From positions 1 to 22,121 of the forward strand of contig JBFYKH010000041.1 in NCBI GenBank assembly GCA_041306075.1: a DNA stretch of 22,121 bases, written 5' to 3'. Below are positions 1-7,750 of the stretch, piece after piece (position 1 is the stretch's first letter; the number at the start of each line of letters is the position of its first letter). The notes under the pieces are model-generated. The model did not search any database. It was not told the origin of the DNA and was given only the letters and a program-made list of their open reading frames with translations. The translations under genes and the position numbers were made by a program. Source of the DNA: JAHIYG01 sp041306075 (lineage in GTDB: Archaea > Altiarchaeota > Altiarchaeia > IMC4 > SCGC-AAA252-I15).

Positions 1-2853
1 CACTTCAACAACGGCGTGGACGCCACCAACCTCATCGAGGGCGGCCTCAGGGTCTACTACAACTACAGCATCAGGAACCACGTCTACAACGCGTCCACAG
101 CGCCCTCGCCGGGCATGTTCATCTGCGCCGGCTGCGACAACATAGCCATCAGGGACACCAACGCATCCGGCGTCGGCTACTACGGCGCGTACCTGTTCGG
201 CACAAATAACAGCCTCATACAGAACTTCACCGCCCTGAACGCGACCGGCGGCGGGATATGGCTCGACATGTCCGTCAACAACACCATACGGAACGTCACC
301 GCCAAGTACTCCGGGTACGGGATCTTCATCGGGAAGATAGGCGGCCAGTCTAGGAACAACACAGTCCAGAACGCACGCCTAGAGTCCACGGCCTACGGCC
401 TATACTTCAACGCCGTCAACAACACGGGCGAGAACATAACCCTCCTGGACAACACCGACGATGCGCTAGGCTTAGAGAACGCCAACGGCACCTCCCTCAG
501 GAACGTCTTCATAAACACTGCCTACGACTCCTCCGCGGACGGGGCCGTATTCTACATAAACTCCACGGGCACCAGGATACAGGACGCGAACTTCACGACC
601 ACGTCCTCGGCACTCGTCTACGTCAACGCGTACTCCCTCAACAACACGCTCGTCAACTGCAGCTACGACTCCTCGAAGGAGACGGTTTCCGGCGAACTCA
701 TCAGGAAATGGTACTGGCAGGCCTACGTCAACGACACCTCGGGCAGCCCAGTGGACGCCGCCACCGTCGGCGTGTACAACAACACCGGCGAACAACACGC
801 CATCCTGACAACGGCCGCCGACGGCCACACCACAGTCTACGAGGTGACCGACTACATCAACCAGGGCAGCAGGAATTACCAGAGCAACTACACGGTGAAC
901 GCCACCAAGGCGGGAGTCGGTTCGGCTGAACACCCCTACAACGCGACATTACAGGGGAACATTCTGCCTGACGCGTTCACGCTCACAACCGCCTACACCC
1001 CCCTGACGGACTGTGGCGTATTGAACATAACCGGGATGACGTACGTCCTTGCGAACAACGTGAACAGTTCCGGCACTTGCTTCAACATCACGGCCAGCAA
1101 TGTCACACTCAATGGCGCGGGATACGTCGTGAACTACTCGACCTCCGGGGCCGTGGGCTACGGCGTCTATGTGGGTTATGCCAACTACACTTCCGTGAAG
1201 AACCTCAGGATACTGAGGGGTAACTCCTCATCGTCGTCCTCGAGCTACGGCATATACCTGGACAGGGCTAACAACGGCACCCTGTTGAACAACACGGTCT
1301 ACACCTCCGGGGGCCCGTCAGCGGACTCCATCTACCTATCCTATTCGTCCGGAAACGCAGTGGTAAACAATACGGCAACCACGGGCACGTGGTATGACGG
1401 GCTGATACTGTCCTACTCAGACTACAACTGGCTGGACGGGAACACGATGACGACCGGAAGCGCCTCAGCAGCGGCATTCTACATAACCTCGTCCATTGGA
1501 AACAACCTTACCAGAAACACAGCCAATACCACAGGGGCATTCTGCTACTCCATACAGGCCAGCAACACCGACTACTGCAGGAACTTCCTGGACTCGACGG
1601 ACCTCGCACAGGGGCTGCCGGTCAACTTCACGTACAACCAGTCGAACATCCTGTACGACGGCGTCGACTTCACCCCCTACGGGCAGGTGATATTCGATTG
1701 CGTCCAGAACCTCACGATCCGCAACAGCAACTTCAGCTCCAACAGCCTCCACCTGTTCCAGACCAACCTGTCCACCCTCCAGGAGATACAGGTCAACACA
1801 ACCTCGGGCCCTGGAATCTATATGAGCCAATCCAGGGACTCATTCGCAGAAAACGTCACCGTAACCAACACAAACGGGTGGGGATTCGACAGCATATACG
1901 TAAACAACATGACATTCCTCCGCTACACGATATCCACGGCCGGCAGGGGGCTAGTCCTGGGCCAAGGCAGCAGGAACATACAGGTCCTAAACTCAAGCAT
2001 AAACGCATCCGGATTCGGTCTCGGCCAGCAGATAGAGAACCTAACAGTCAACAACACGTTCATCTACGCCTCCGGAGCATGGACCGATGGAATCTCACTC
2101 TACGCCTCAGGATACGCCAGAATCTCGGAATCGCAGGTGTACACGGACGGAACGGTCGGAACAACCCCGCTCCTCTACGCCACGGGCTCCGCGGCCGTGT
2201 CGTTAACGGACACGATACTCAACTCCTCGTACGTGGGGATGCCGGAGCTGAACATCAACAACTCCGCCCCGAACATAAACGCCACCAACGTCACCCACGA
2301 CGACGGCCAACCCATCAACGTCACATGGAACGCCCCGGAGGGGGGAGCCTTCAACCATATGTGGTGGCTTAACGTGTACGCGAATTTCACGAACGGCAGC
2401 GTAGCCGAGGGCGTCGTGGTGAACGTCTCCGACAGGCTCGGCAGCCTGATATACTCGGATTCGACGGGCGCGGACGGCAGGATAAGTCGTCAGGCGCTCC
2501 GAGAGTACATGCAGAACTCGAGCACTTCAAAGACCTACTTCAGCAACTACACAGTCAACGCCACCCTCTCAGGCATCATAATCAGCAACCAGACGAACAT
2601 GAGTGCGAACAGGCTCCTCGTGTTCACGTTCCAGGTCGGCACATGTGTGCCAGTCCCAGGTGTCGACTGGGTCATCGACGCGAGCGAGTGGTGCTACATC
2701 CAGGGGAAGGACTATGTCGTCGGCAACATCAGCTTCATCAACACGGGCGGCATCACATTCGACGACTCCAATGTGACGGCGGACTCCCTCATCCAGAAGA
2801 CGGATGTGGCCATAGTCTATAAGCCGCCGTACAGGATGGTCGTTAAGGTCTAG
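1..2853 (+). CDS. Right-handed beta-helix surface glycoprotein, 5' truncated
   Basis: The frame is open to the first base of the window, so the N-terminus and any signal peptide lie upstream; a GTG at 16 is internal and unlikely to be the start. At least 950 residues are visible. The protein is dominated by short Asn/Ser/Thr/Gly-rich turns with repeated N-N-T and G-Y-G-I/V-Y rungs, typical of parallel beta-helix (NosD/PbH1-like) proteins. A 70-residue Ig-like/carboxypeptidase-regulatory-like module (starting near nt 709, W-Y-W) recurs near nt 2359 (M-W-W), each ending in SNYTVNAT. A second helix begins near nt 1012 after DCGVLNITG. A hand count gives about 60 N-x-S/T sequons, so heavy N-glycosylation is likely. 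No C-terminal membrane anchor or sorting motif is seen; the chain ends in MVVKV. The likely role is an extracellular surface protein or adhesin; the ligand is unknown. Confidence 0.85.
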   Translation, partial: HFNNGVDATNLIEGGLRVYYNYSIRNHVYNASTAPSPGMFICAGCDNIAIRDTNASGVGYYGAYLFGTNNSLIQNFTALNATGGGIWLDMSVNNTIRNVTAKYSGYGIFIGKIGGQSRNNTVQNARLESTAYGLYFNAVNNTGENITLLDNTDDALGLENANGTSLRNVFINTAYDSSADGAVFYINSTGTRIQDANFTTTSSALVYVNAYSLNNTLVNCSYDSSKETVSGELIRKWYWQAYVNDTSGSPVDAATVGVYNNTGEQHAILTTAADGHTTVYEVTDYINQGSRNYQSNYTVNATKAGVGSAEHPYNATLQGNILPDAFTLTTAYTPLTDCGVLNITGMTYVLANNVNSSGTCFNITASNVTLNGAGYVVNYSTSGAVGYGVYVGYANYTSVKNLRILRGNSSSSSSSYGIYLDRANNGTLLNNTVYTSGGPSADSIYLSYSSGNAVVNNTATTGTWYDGLILSYSDYNWLDGNTMTTGSASAAAFYITSSIGNNLTRNTANTTGAFCYSIQASNTDYCRNFLDSTDLAQGLPVNFTYNQSNILYDGVDFTPYGQVIFDCVQNLTIRNSNFSSNSLHLFQTNLSTLQEIQVNTTSGPGIYMSQSRDSFAENVTVTNTNGWGFDSIYVNNMTFLRYTISTAGRGLVLGQGSRNIQVLNSSINASGFGLGQQIENLTVNNTFIYASGAWTDGISLYASGYARISESQVYTDGTVGTTPLLYATGSAAVSLTDTILNSSYVGMPELNINNSAPNINATNVTHDDGQPINVTWNAPEGGAFNHMWWLNVYANFTNGSVAEGVVVNVSDRLGSLIYSDSTGADGRISRQALREYMQNSSTSKTYFSNYTVNATLSGIIISNQTNMSANRLLVFTFQVGTCVPVPGVDWVIDASEWCYIQGKDYVVGNISFINTGGITFDDSNVTADSLIQKTDVAIVYKPPYRMVVKV

Positions 2854-2855
2854 GA

Positions 2856-2864
2856 TTTAAATAT
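2856..2864 (+). promoter_or_regulatory. TATA box for the nitroreductase-HIT operon
   Basis: TTTAAATAT lies just after the previous stop codon. A start site about 26 bp downstream falls near 2886, directly after the AT-rich element ATTCTTTATTCC (2875-2886). This leaves a leader of roughly 10 nt that holds a GGTG Shine-Dalgarno-like sequence (2887-2890). Confidence 0.65.
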
Positions 2865-2896
2865 CCCTGCGCGGATTCTTTATTCCGGTGCATGAC

Positions 2897-3394
2897 ATGG
2901 CAGCCACGGACGCCTTGAAGGCGCGAAGGAGCGTGAGGAAATACCTGGCGGAGCCCGTGCCTGAACCAGTGGTAGCGGACATACTAGATTGCGCCCGGAT
3001 GGCGCCTTCTGCGATGAATCTGCAGCCGTGGCTCATCGGCGCGGCCACGGACAAGAGCCTCCTGGGGAGGCTCGCCGACGCCACCGACCACGGGAAGTTC
3101 ATAGCCGGGGCCACCGTGTGCTTCAGCGTATTCACCGAGTCGGACAAGAAGTACCGGCTGGAGGACGGGTGCGCAGCCGTGATGAACATCATCACAGCCT
3201 GCCAGCTCCACGGCCTCGGCACCTGCTGGATAGCGGGGGACAAGAAGGCGTACGCCGAGCGGGTGAGGGAACTCCTGAACGTCCCAGAAGGCTATGGGCT
3301 CGTGGCCCTTGTTCCGGCCGGCTGGCCTGCCGAGAATCCCGTGCAAAAGAAGAGGTTGCTGGAGGATGTTTCCTTCAGGGATGTGATGAAATGA
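2897..3394 (+). CDS. Nitroreductase family protein (FMN-dependent oxidoreductase)
   Basis: A 165-residue protein of the nitroreductase/FMN reductase fold. It shows the N-terminal RRSVRKY phosphate-binding motif (residues 10-16), APSAMNLQPW (about 36-45) and the C-terminal HGLGTCWIAG helix and LVPAGWP strand that line the flavin site in this family. The family reduces diverse substrates with NAD(P)H; the substrate here cannot be read from sequence. ATG 2897 is preferred over the in-frame GTG at 2888 because that GTG is part of the GGTG ribosome-binding sequence. Its stop overlaps the start of the HIT gene by 4 bp (ATGA), so the two are probably co-translated. The length is short for the family (about 170-220 residues) but looks complete. 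Confidence 0.88.
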   Translation: MAATDALKARRSVRKYLAEPVPEPVVADILDCARMAPSAMNLQPWLIGAATDKSLLGRLADATDHGKFIAGATVCFSVFTESDKKYRLEDGCAAVMNIITACQLHGLGTCWIAGDKKAYAERVRELLNVPEGYGLVALVPAGWPAENPVQKKRLLEDVSFRDVMK

Positions 3395-3798
3395 CGGACT
3401 GCATATTCTGCAAGATAGTGAAGGGGGAGGTGCCGTGCCACAGGGTCTACGAGGACGAGCAGACGTTCGCGTTCCTCGACATCAACCCGATTGCCCGGGG
3501 CCACACGCTCGTGATACCGAAGGCGCACCGCGCGGACATCCTGGACGCGCCAGCGGATGATGTCGCGGCCGTCGCGCAGTCAGCGAAGAAGGTCGCGGAG
3601 GCGCTCGTCGGCGGCCTCGGCGCCGAGGGCGTGAACATACTTCATGCCAGCCGCCAGGCGGCGCAGCAGACAGTCTTCCACCTCCACTTCCACGTGGTGC
3701 CGAGGAGGCGCGGCGACGGCCTCGACGCCTTCCCGAGGCCGTCGGCTCACAAGCACGACCTCAAGGAGGTCGCTGCCTTGATTAGGCGGGGGCTTTAG
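3391..3798 (+). CDS. HIT family nucleotide hydrolase/transferase (HINT-like)
   Basis: A 135-residue histidine-triad protein. It starts with CIFCKIV, where C4 and C7 form the zinc-binding pair common in HINT/FHIT-related proteins, followed by DINPIARGHTLVIPK. The catalytic triad HLHFHVV sits at H97, H99 and H101. Family members hydrolyse nucleoside phosphoramidates, AMP-lysine or dinucleoside polyphosphates; the substrate is not resolved here. Its ATG overlaps the nitroreductase stop codon, so it is the second gene of that operon. The open frame continues far upstream inside the nitroreductase gene in a different frame, but the homologous region begins exactly at this methionine. Confidence 0.92.
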   Translation: MTDCIFCKIVKGEVPCHRVYEDEQTFAFLDINPIARGHTLVIPKAHRADILDAPADDVAAVAQSAKKVAEALVGGLGAEGVNILHASRQAAQQTVFHLHFHVVPRRRGDGLDAFPRPSAHKHDLKEVAALIRRGL

Positions 3799-3818
3799 CA
3801 GGCGCACCTTATCATACC
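3792..3818 (+). promoter_or_regulatory. Candidate promoter of the HExxH membrane protein gene
   Basis: A weak TATA-like GCTTTAGCA (3792-3800) overlaps the HIT stop codon about 23 bp before the ATG. It is followed by CTTATCATACC (3808-3818) directly against the start codon, the same start-proximal element seen at many other genes here. The TATA match is poor. Confidence 0.35.
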
Positions 3819-4865
3819 ATGGGTTTACTGGGCTGGAGGACGGCGGCCGTCGCGGCGTTCACCGTACTGTCATATCTCCTATGGGCGGCCTTGGACGGCT
3901 TCGCCCACAGGACAGCCTTCACTGCGATACCCCTCCTCTTCGCGGCGCAGGTGGCTTTGAGCGACGCCCTTGAGAACGTGCTGTCCAGGCGCGTCAGCTT
4001 CGGCTCAAGGGCGTTCGCAATCATCATAGCGCCGGGGACGATACTCCACGAGTTCTGCCACCTCCTCGCGGCCCTGGCTACGGGGTGCACGGTCACGAAG
4101 GCGGCCATGTTCAGGCCGAACCCGAGGACAGGCGTCCTGGGCTACGTCAGCTACACGCAGCCCCTGGACAAGTGGGTGGTCCTCAGGGAGTTCATCATAG
4201 GATTCGCCCCGTTCTTCGGCTGCGGCCTCGTCCTTTTGGCGTTCAACTCCCTCCTAGGCGGCGACGTCATGGACGCGGTCACCCCACGCCCGGTCGAGGG
4301 CCTCCGGGGCTTCACCGCCCTCGCGGAAAGGCTTGCCGGTTCGCTCTTGGCGCAGGCCGGGGCGGCCGACCTCGCGAAGCCCTCCGCCCTCCTTGCAGTC
4401 TGGATTCAGCTCTGCCTCACGCTCGGGGCGGCGCCGAGCACCGAGGACTTCAAGGGCGCGTTCACGAGCCTCTGGCGGCACCTCACCAGCGCCGCCGTAT
4501 TCATCCTCCTCCTGGCAGCGTTCGCCATGGCGTCCGACGAGAGGATACCTCTCTCTGGCTATGAGGGCGATGTCGCGTCGCACCTCGGGGTCCTAGTCAA
4601 CTTCCTCCTTACCATCCTCCTCCTGTCCGCCGGCCTGATGGCGCTGGCGGTGGCGCCGGCGTATGCGTTCATCCGGGTCCTAGGCATAGGCGGCCTCGCA
4701 GCAACCATCCCGGTGACGTCGGGGTTCCTCGCCTACCACCTCCTGAGGGACGGCTACGGGGCGTACGCCATCGTCGGGGGATTGGCAGTCTTCGCCCTGG
4801 CGGCGCTCGTCCTGTCCAGGGGAGAAGCCGGCGGTAAACCCGCCAGGAAACAGTCACTTGAGTAG
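3819..4865 (+). CDS. Multi-pass membrane protein with HExxH motif (putative M50-like metallopeptidase)
   Basis: A 348-residue integral membrane protein with about seven to eight hydrophobic segments. The HEFCH sequence at residues 77-81 matches the HExxH zinc-binding motif and lies in the hydrophobic context APGTILHEFCHLLAALATG, as in intramembrane site-2 protease (M50) families. I see no clear second M50 motif (N-P-x-x-D-G), so a third zinc ligand is not identified. The hydrophobic segment IIGFAPFFGCGLVLLAF (about residues 127-143) follows the motif at the distance where M50 proteins have further core helices. The gene is read alone, and its 3' end overlaps the convergent NFACT-R gene by 12 bp. 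It may be a protease or only a structural relative; the substrate is unknown. Confidence 0.6.
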   Translation: MGLLGWRTAAVAAFTVLSYLLWAALDGFAHRTAFTAIPLLFAAQVALSDALENVLSRRVSFGSRAFAIIIAPGTILHEFCHLLAALATGCTVTKAAMFRPNPRTGVLGYVSYTQPLDKWVVLREFIIGFAPFFGCGLVLLAFNSLLGGDVMDAVTPRPVEGLRGFTALAERLAGSLLAQAGAADLAKPSALLAVWIQLCLTLGAAPSTEDFKGAFTSLWRHLTSAAVFILLLAAFAMASDERIPLSGYEGDVASHLGVLVNFLLTILLLSAGLMALAVAPAYAFIRVLGIGGLAATIPVTSGFLAYHLLRDGYGAYAIVGGLAVFALAALVLSRGEAGGKPARKQSLE

Positions 4866-5621
4866 CCTGCCGCCGCCCGGCGGGAGGAACCTCTGTACCT
4901 CATCCGGGTCTTGGACGCCGAGCGCGCGAGAAACCTCGCGGGCGAGCGCGCCCTGCGGGGTGTCGCCGACGCCGACCACGACATGCCTTGTCGAATGGGC
5001 CTTCACGGCATCCACCGCCCCGCCGATGACGCCCTCGTCGTTGACGCCGACCGCGACCTGCAGGGGGACGCCCTTCACCCAAGTCTTCTCCCCGTAGACC
5101 ATGAAGGCCCCGTGGGGGAGGTATTCGCCGGCTGGCGGCGTCTTCGAGACCTGCTCCGGCCCCACATAGTAGACGTCGGCCGAGCCGGCTCCGTGGCTCC
5201 AGGCCTTGCTGTAGGATGCGGCGGCCTCGGCGGCCTCCGACCTTACGGACTCGGGAATCTCGCCGCCGCCCGGGTTCTTGACTGCGAAGAACGGGGCCCC
5301 ATGGACGTTCGCGTGGAACACGATGTCGCCGGGTTCCAGGTGCTTCTTCACGAGGGTGTCGTTGGTGGACGCGTCCCTGCCTCCGATGACGAGGTGCCCC
5401 AGGCTCGAGCGGAACCACCTGTACTTCTCATACCACCTCCTCTCCCGCCTCTTCTTTAGGGGTGGGGCGGTGTCAGCCTCCATGGGGGCCGCGAGCCTGG
5501 CCTTCGTGTCCCTGATGGCCTTCCCCATCCCCGCGAACTTGCCCCTGAGCTTCTTCGCCCGCTCGTAGTGCGCCGCGGCGTTCTCGGGGACGCTCTTCCT
5601 CAAGTCCAGGACGACCTTCAC
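4854..5621 (-). CDS. Stand-alone coiled-coil plus NFACT-R (DUF814) protein, RqcH/Rqc2-related
   Basis: A 255-residue protein matching only the C-terminal half of archaeal NFACT (aRqcH/Rqc2 family) proteins. Residues 1-45 resemble the coiled-coil arm (LDLRKSVPENAAAHYERAKK). Residues 62-175 are the NFACT-R domain (WYEKYRWF, HLVIGGRDASTND, ADVYYVGPEQVSKTPPAGEY). The remainder matches the archaeal C-terminal extension ending LPPGGGRLLK. The NFACT-N domain, which carries the Asp-Arg pair needed for tailing of stalled nascent chains in Rqc2, is absent. In the family NFACT-R contacts the 60S/50S subunit and tRNA. The start is GTG at 5621, supported by a TATA box 26 bp upstream and by alignment from the first residue. 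Either NFACT-N is encoded elsewhere as a split gene, or this protein has a separate ribosome- or RNA-binding role. Confidence 0.85.
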   Translation of the reverse strand: MKVVLDLRKSVPENAAAHYERAKKLRGKFAGMGKAIRDTKARLAAPMEADTAPPLKKRRERRWYEKYRWFRSSLGHLVIGGRDASTNDTLVKKHLEPGDIVFHANVHGAPFFAVKNPGGGEIPESVRSEAAEAAASYSKAWSHGAGSADVYYVGPEQVSKTPPAGEYLPHGAFMVYGEKTWVKGVPLQVAVGVNDEGVIGGAVDAVKAHSTRHVVVGVGDTPQGALAREVSRALGVQDPDEVQRFLPPGGGRLLK

Positions 5622-5641
5622 GTAATACCCATTGGCGCTCA

Positions 5642-5651
5642 GGTAATAAAG
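5642..5651. promoter_or_regulatory. Single TATA box shared by divergent leaderless genes
   Basis: GGTAATAAAG is the only TATA-like sequence between the divergent starts at 5621 (minus) and 5672 (plus). Its centre is 25-26 bp from each start codon. Both strands read as plausible boxes (TAATAAA and TTTATTA). Start-proximal AT elements flank both sides: AATATTTTACC before the ATG at 5672, and GGGTATTAC before the GTG at 5621. Confidence 0.6.
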
Positions 5652-5671
5652 GCCGGCGCGAATATTTTACC

Positions 5672-6436
5672 ATGGTCCCCTGGAGAGAATGGGCTGGCGG
5701 ATTCGCCGCCGCGGTTCGCGACTCGCTCGCCAAGCCCCGGGCGGTCGGCGCGCACGCCACCCGCGGCCCGAAGGCCGCGGCCGCCTACTTCATAGCGCTT
5801 CTCGCGTTGTCTTCGATAGTCGGCTCCGTACTCTCGCTCGCCCCGTCCATGGCGTCGATGCTCGCGGGAAGCGAGTTCGAGCAGGCGTTCGCCGGGCTCC
5901 CGGACTTCACCATAAAAGACGGCAAATTCTCGCTCGCAGGCAACGAATCCGAGCCCTTCTACGTCTCCGAGAACCTGGTGATTGACACGACAGGCAGCGT
6001 CACCGAGCCGCCGCTCGACGAGCTCGGCGACGGCATCCTCATAACCGGGGACGAGATAGTCCAGTCCGACAGGTACAGGCGGCAGACGCTCCCCTTCAGG
6101 GACCTGGACGACGCGGTGAAGAGCAAGTCCGAGCTCCTGTCCTTCATGAAGACGCTGGTCCTCCTCTCCATGCCGCTCGCCCTGGCCTTCATGATAGTCT
6201 TCAAGGTGTTCGTATGGGGCCTGTTCTGCCTGATGTACGGCTCCCTCATGGCGTTCGCCGCCAAGGCGCTCGGGAAGACGCCTCTTCCGAAGGGCTTTGT
6301 GCTCGCAGCCTACGCGCAGACGCCCGTAATAGTCTCGAGCATAGTGAGCCCAATTCTAGGCGGGCTCATCCTGACTTTCGTCTCGATACTGTGGGCGGGA
6401 GCCGTCTACCTGGCCGCCTTACGCGGGAATGGCTAA
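5672..6436 (+). CDS. DUF1189-family membrane protein
   Basis: A 254-residue membrane protein. A hydrophobic segment near residues 36-60 is followed by an extracytoplasmic region with the DUF1189-type patterns LPDFTIKDGKF, NLVIDTTG and GILITGDEIV, then four closely spaced hydrophobic segments from about residue 160 to the end. This layout and these motifs match the DUF1189 (YbfM-like) family known mostly from Firmicutes; its function is unknown. The start is ATG 5672, with the TATA box 25 bp upstream. It overlaps the next gene by 8 bp, so the two form an operon. The extracytoplasmic motif suggests a sensor or transport-modulating role, but this is inference. Confidence 0.7.
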   Translation: MVPWREWAGGFAAAVRDSLAKPRAVGAHATRGPKAAAAYFIALLALSSIVGSVLSLAPSMASMLAGSEFEQAFAGLPDFTIKDGKFSLAGNESEPFYVSENLVIDTTGSVTEPPLDELGDGILITGDEIVQSDRYRRQTLPFRDLDDAVKSKSELLSFMKTLVLLSMPLALAFMIVFKVFVWGLFCLMYGSLMAFAAKALGKTPLPKGFVLAAYAQTPVIVSSIVSPILGGLILTFVSILWAGAVYLAALRGNG

Positions 6437-6701
6437 GAGCCCCTTCCTTGCCCTGGTCCTGTCCCTCTTCGTCGCCGGCCTCGGCCAAATCTACGCCGGC
6501 AGGATATTCCGGGGGCTCGCGCTCGCGGCATTGGATTTCGCGACCGGGTACGCGTACATGCGCATGGACTCGGCCGCAGCGCTAGTGGTTAATCTCCTCG
6601 TCAGCTTCTACGCCGCCGTCGACGCGTACCGGTGCGCGAAGGAGACGGCGGCGCCTCAGGTTCCGCAAGAGAGGAGGCAGCCGGAGATCAGGGTCTACTG
6701 A
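6429..6701 (+). CDS. Small TM2-like membrane protein
   Basis: A 90-residue protein starting SPFLALVLSLFVAGLGQIYAG, the usual pattern of TM2-domain-like small membrane proteins (hydrophobic helix, G-x-G-Q-x-Y-x-G turn, second helix). Further hydrophobic stretches cover residues 30-65, and the last 20 residues are charged and hydrophilic. Its start lies inside the 3' end of the DUF1189 gene, indicating coupling. The function of such proteins is poorly known. Confidence 0.7.
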   Translation: MAKSPFLALVLSLFVAGLGQIYAGRIFRGLALAALDFATGYAYMRMDSAAALVVNLLVSFYAAVDAYRCAKETAAPQVPQERRQPEIRVY

Positions 6702-6895
6702 ATCCCCACGCCATTTCCGCTGCGGATTAACCCTACTATTGTCGGCAGATGATGAGCATGACGGCGGCCGCTGATTTATCCTTCACGGCGGGATTGTTCC
6801 AGATGAAGCAGCCGGGCCGGACTGTACCAGCGCGCCGAGTTACCCGTGCAGAAGCAGTATAACGTCAACGTAGCCTGAAACCGGGTCCGTCGGGC
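6702..6895. other. Intergenic region between convergent TM2-like and L10 genes
   Basis: This is the longest gene-free stretch, about 194 bp, between convergent genes. It contains a 37-codon ORF (6749-6862) without clear coding character. A box-C-like TGATGA (6750-6755) is followed by CTGA (6771-6774), but the C'/D' geometry of a C/D-box sRNA is not met. No tRNA cloverleaf, poly-T terminator or L12 gene is visible. Confidence 0.4.
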
Positions 6896-7750
6896 TCAGA
6901 CCTTATCAATTTCTGCCGCGAGTTCGGCAGGCAGCGCGCTCCTGATGGAATTCGCGGCGGCGTCGGCCTTCGCAAGGTATGTGCCGATGGTCTCCTTGTT
7001 GACTATTCCCGCGTTTATCATGAGGTTCCTGGTCTTCGTGATGGCTTCGAGCACCATGTACGGCATCGCGCCCCTGCTGTATATCCTCGCGTTCACCGCC
7101 AGGTTCAGGGCGCTCTTGTAGGCGCCGCCTATCTTCGCCTTCGTCTCCTCCTCGTCTATGTGGAGGACGTCGCCGGAGTACACGGTCCCGGCCTCGTGGG
7201 CGGCCTTCACCCTCAGCACGATTTCCATCGGCTCTATGCCGAGGCGCGCGAGCACTGACGCCGCCTTGTCGTTGACGCGTTCGCCCCCCTTCACAAGGGT
7301 CGAGTCCTCGCTGACCAGGATTTTGCCGCCCTGTATCCTCGCCTTCACGCCGGCGGCCTGCAGGTCCCCTATCACAGGGCCCGCGCCGAGGCCGGTGTCC
7401 CCGGCTGGGACAACAAGGTCGAACGGCGCGATTGCGCCGGCCTTCACCGGAGCCATCGTCTTGCAGCCGTATACGAGCTTCTCGAGCTGGAACGGGTTGA
7501 GGTCGGACAGGATGACTCCCGAGGGCCCCTCGGCGTATTCGTCGAGGCCCTTTATGCCGGCCTTGCCGAACGCCTTCCTGATGAGGTTGCTTCTTGCGAC
7601 GTATATGTCGACCTGGCCCTTCAGCTTCCTCTTCATGCCCTGCATCTGCTTGGACGGCATGCCTTCGATGCTGACGACGCCTACGACGCGCTTGCCCTTC
7701 ATCGCCTTCTCGAACCTGCTGACGGTGTCCTTCTTCCAGGTGGCTACCAT
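6896..7750 (-). CDS. rpl10: Large-subunit ribosomal protein L10 (P0/uL10), short form
   Basis: A 284-residue archaeal uL10/P0. The N-terminal rRNA-binding domain begins WKKDTVSRFEKAMKGKRVVG, followed by the archaeal/eukaryal insertion domain (AGAIAPFDLVVPAGDTGLG, GGKILVSEDSTLVKGG) and the C-terminal helical region. P0 anchors the L12/P1 stalk that recruits translational GTPases. The protein ends soon after the helical region (AELAAEIDKV) and lacks the Ala/Glu/Lys-rich acidic tail usual in archaeal P0 (about 330-340 residues). Its start ATG overlaps the L1 stop by 7 bp, and a GGTG sequence lies upstream. L12, the usual next gene, is not downstream here. Confidence 0.95.
   Translation of the reverse strand: MVATWKKDTVSRFEKAMKGKRVVGVVSIEGMPSKQMQGMKRKLKGQVDIYVARSNLIRKAFGKAGIKGLDEYAEGPSGVILSDLNPFQLEKLVYGCKTMAPVKAGAIAPFDLVVPAGDTGLGAGPVIGDLQAAGVKARIQGGKILVSEDSTLVKGGERVNDKAASVLARLGIEPMEIVLRVKAAHEAGTVYSGDVLHIDEEETKAKIGGAYKSALNLAVNARIYSRGAMPYMVLEAITKTRNLMINAGIVNKETIGTYLAKADAAANSIRSALPAELAAEIDKV

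Noticed and set aside
472..933. Minus-strand 153-codon frame inside the beta-helix gene
   Set aside because: It is a Val/Gly/Arg-rich mirror of the Asn/Thr-rich coding strand, with no promoter or domain.
4900..5459. Long frames on both strands overlapping the NFACT-R gene
   Set aside because: Only the minus-strand 4854-5621 frame carries domain motifs and a correctly placed promoter; the others are shadows.
6749..6862. A 37-codon ORF and a C/D-box-like sRNA (TGATGA at 6750, CTGA at 6771)
   Set aside because: The ORF has no recognisable protein character. The interval between the D'-like and C'-like boxes is about 27 nt, too long, and no proper box D or closing stem is present.
6702..6895. 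tRNA or other structured RNA between the TM2-like and L10 genes
   Set aside because: No T-loop GTTCRA motif, acceptor stem or cloverleaf could be built by eye.
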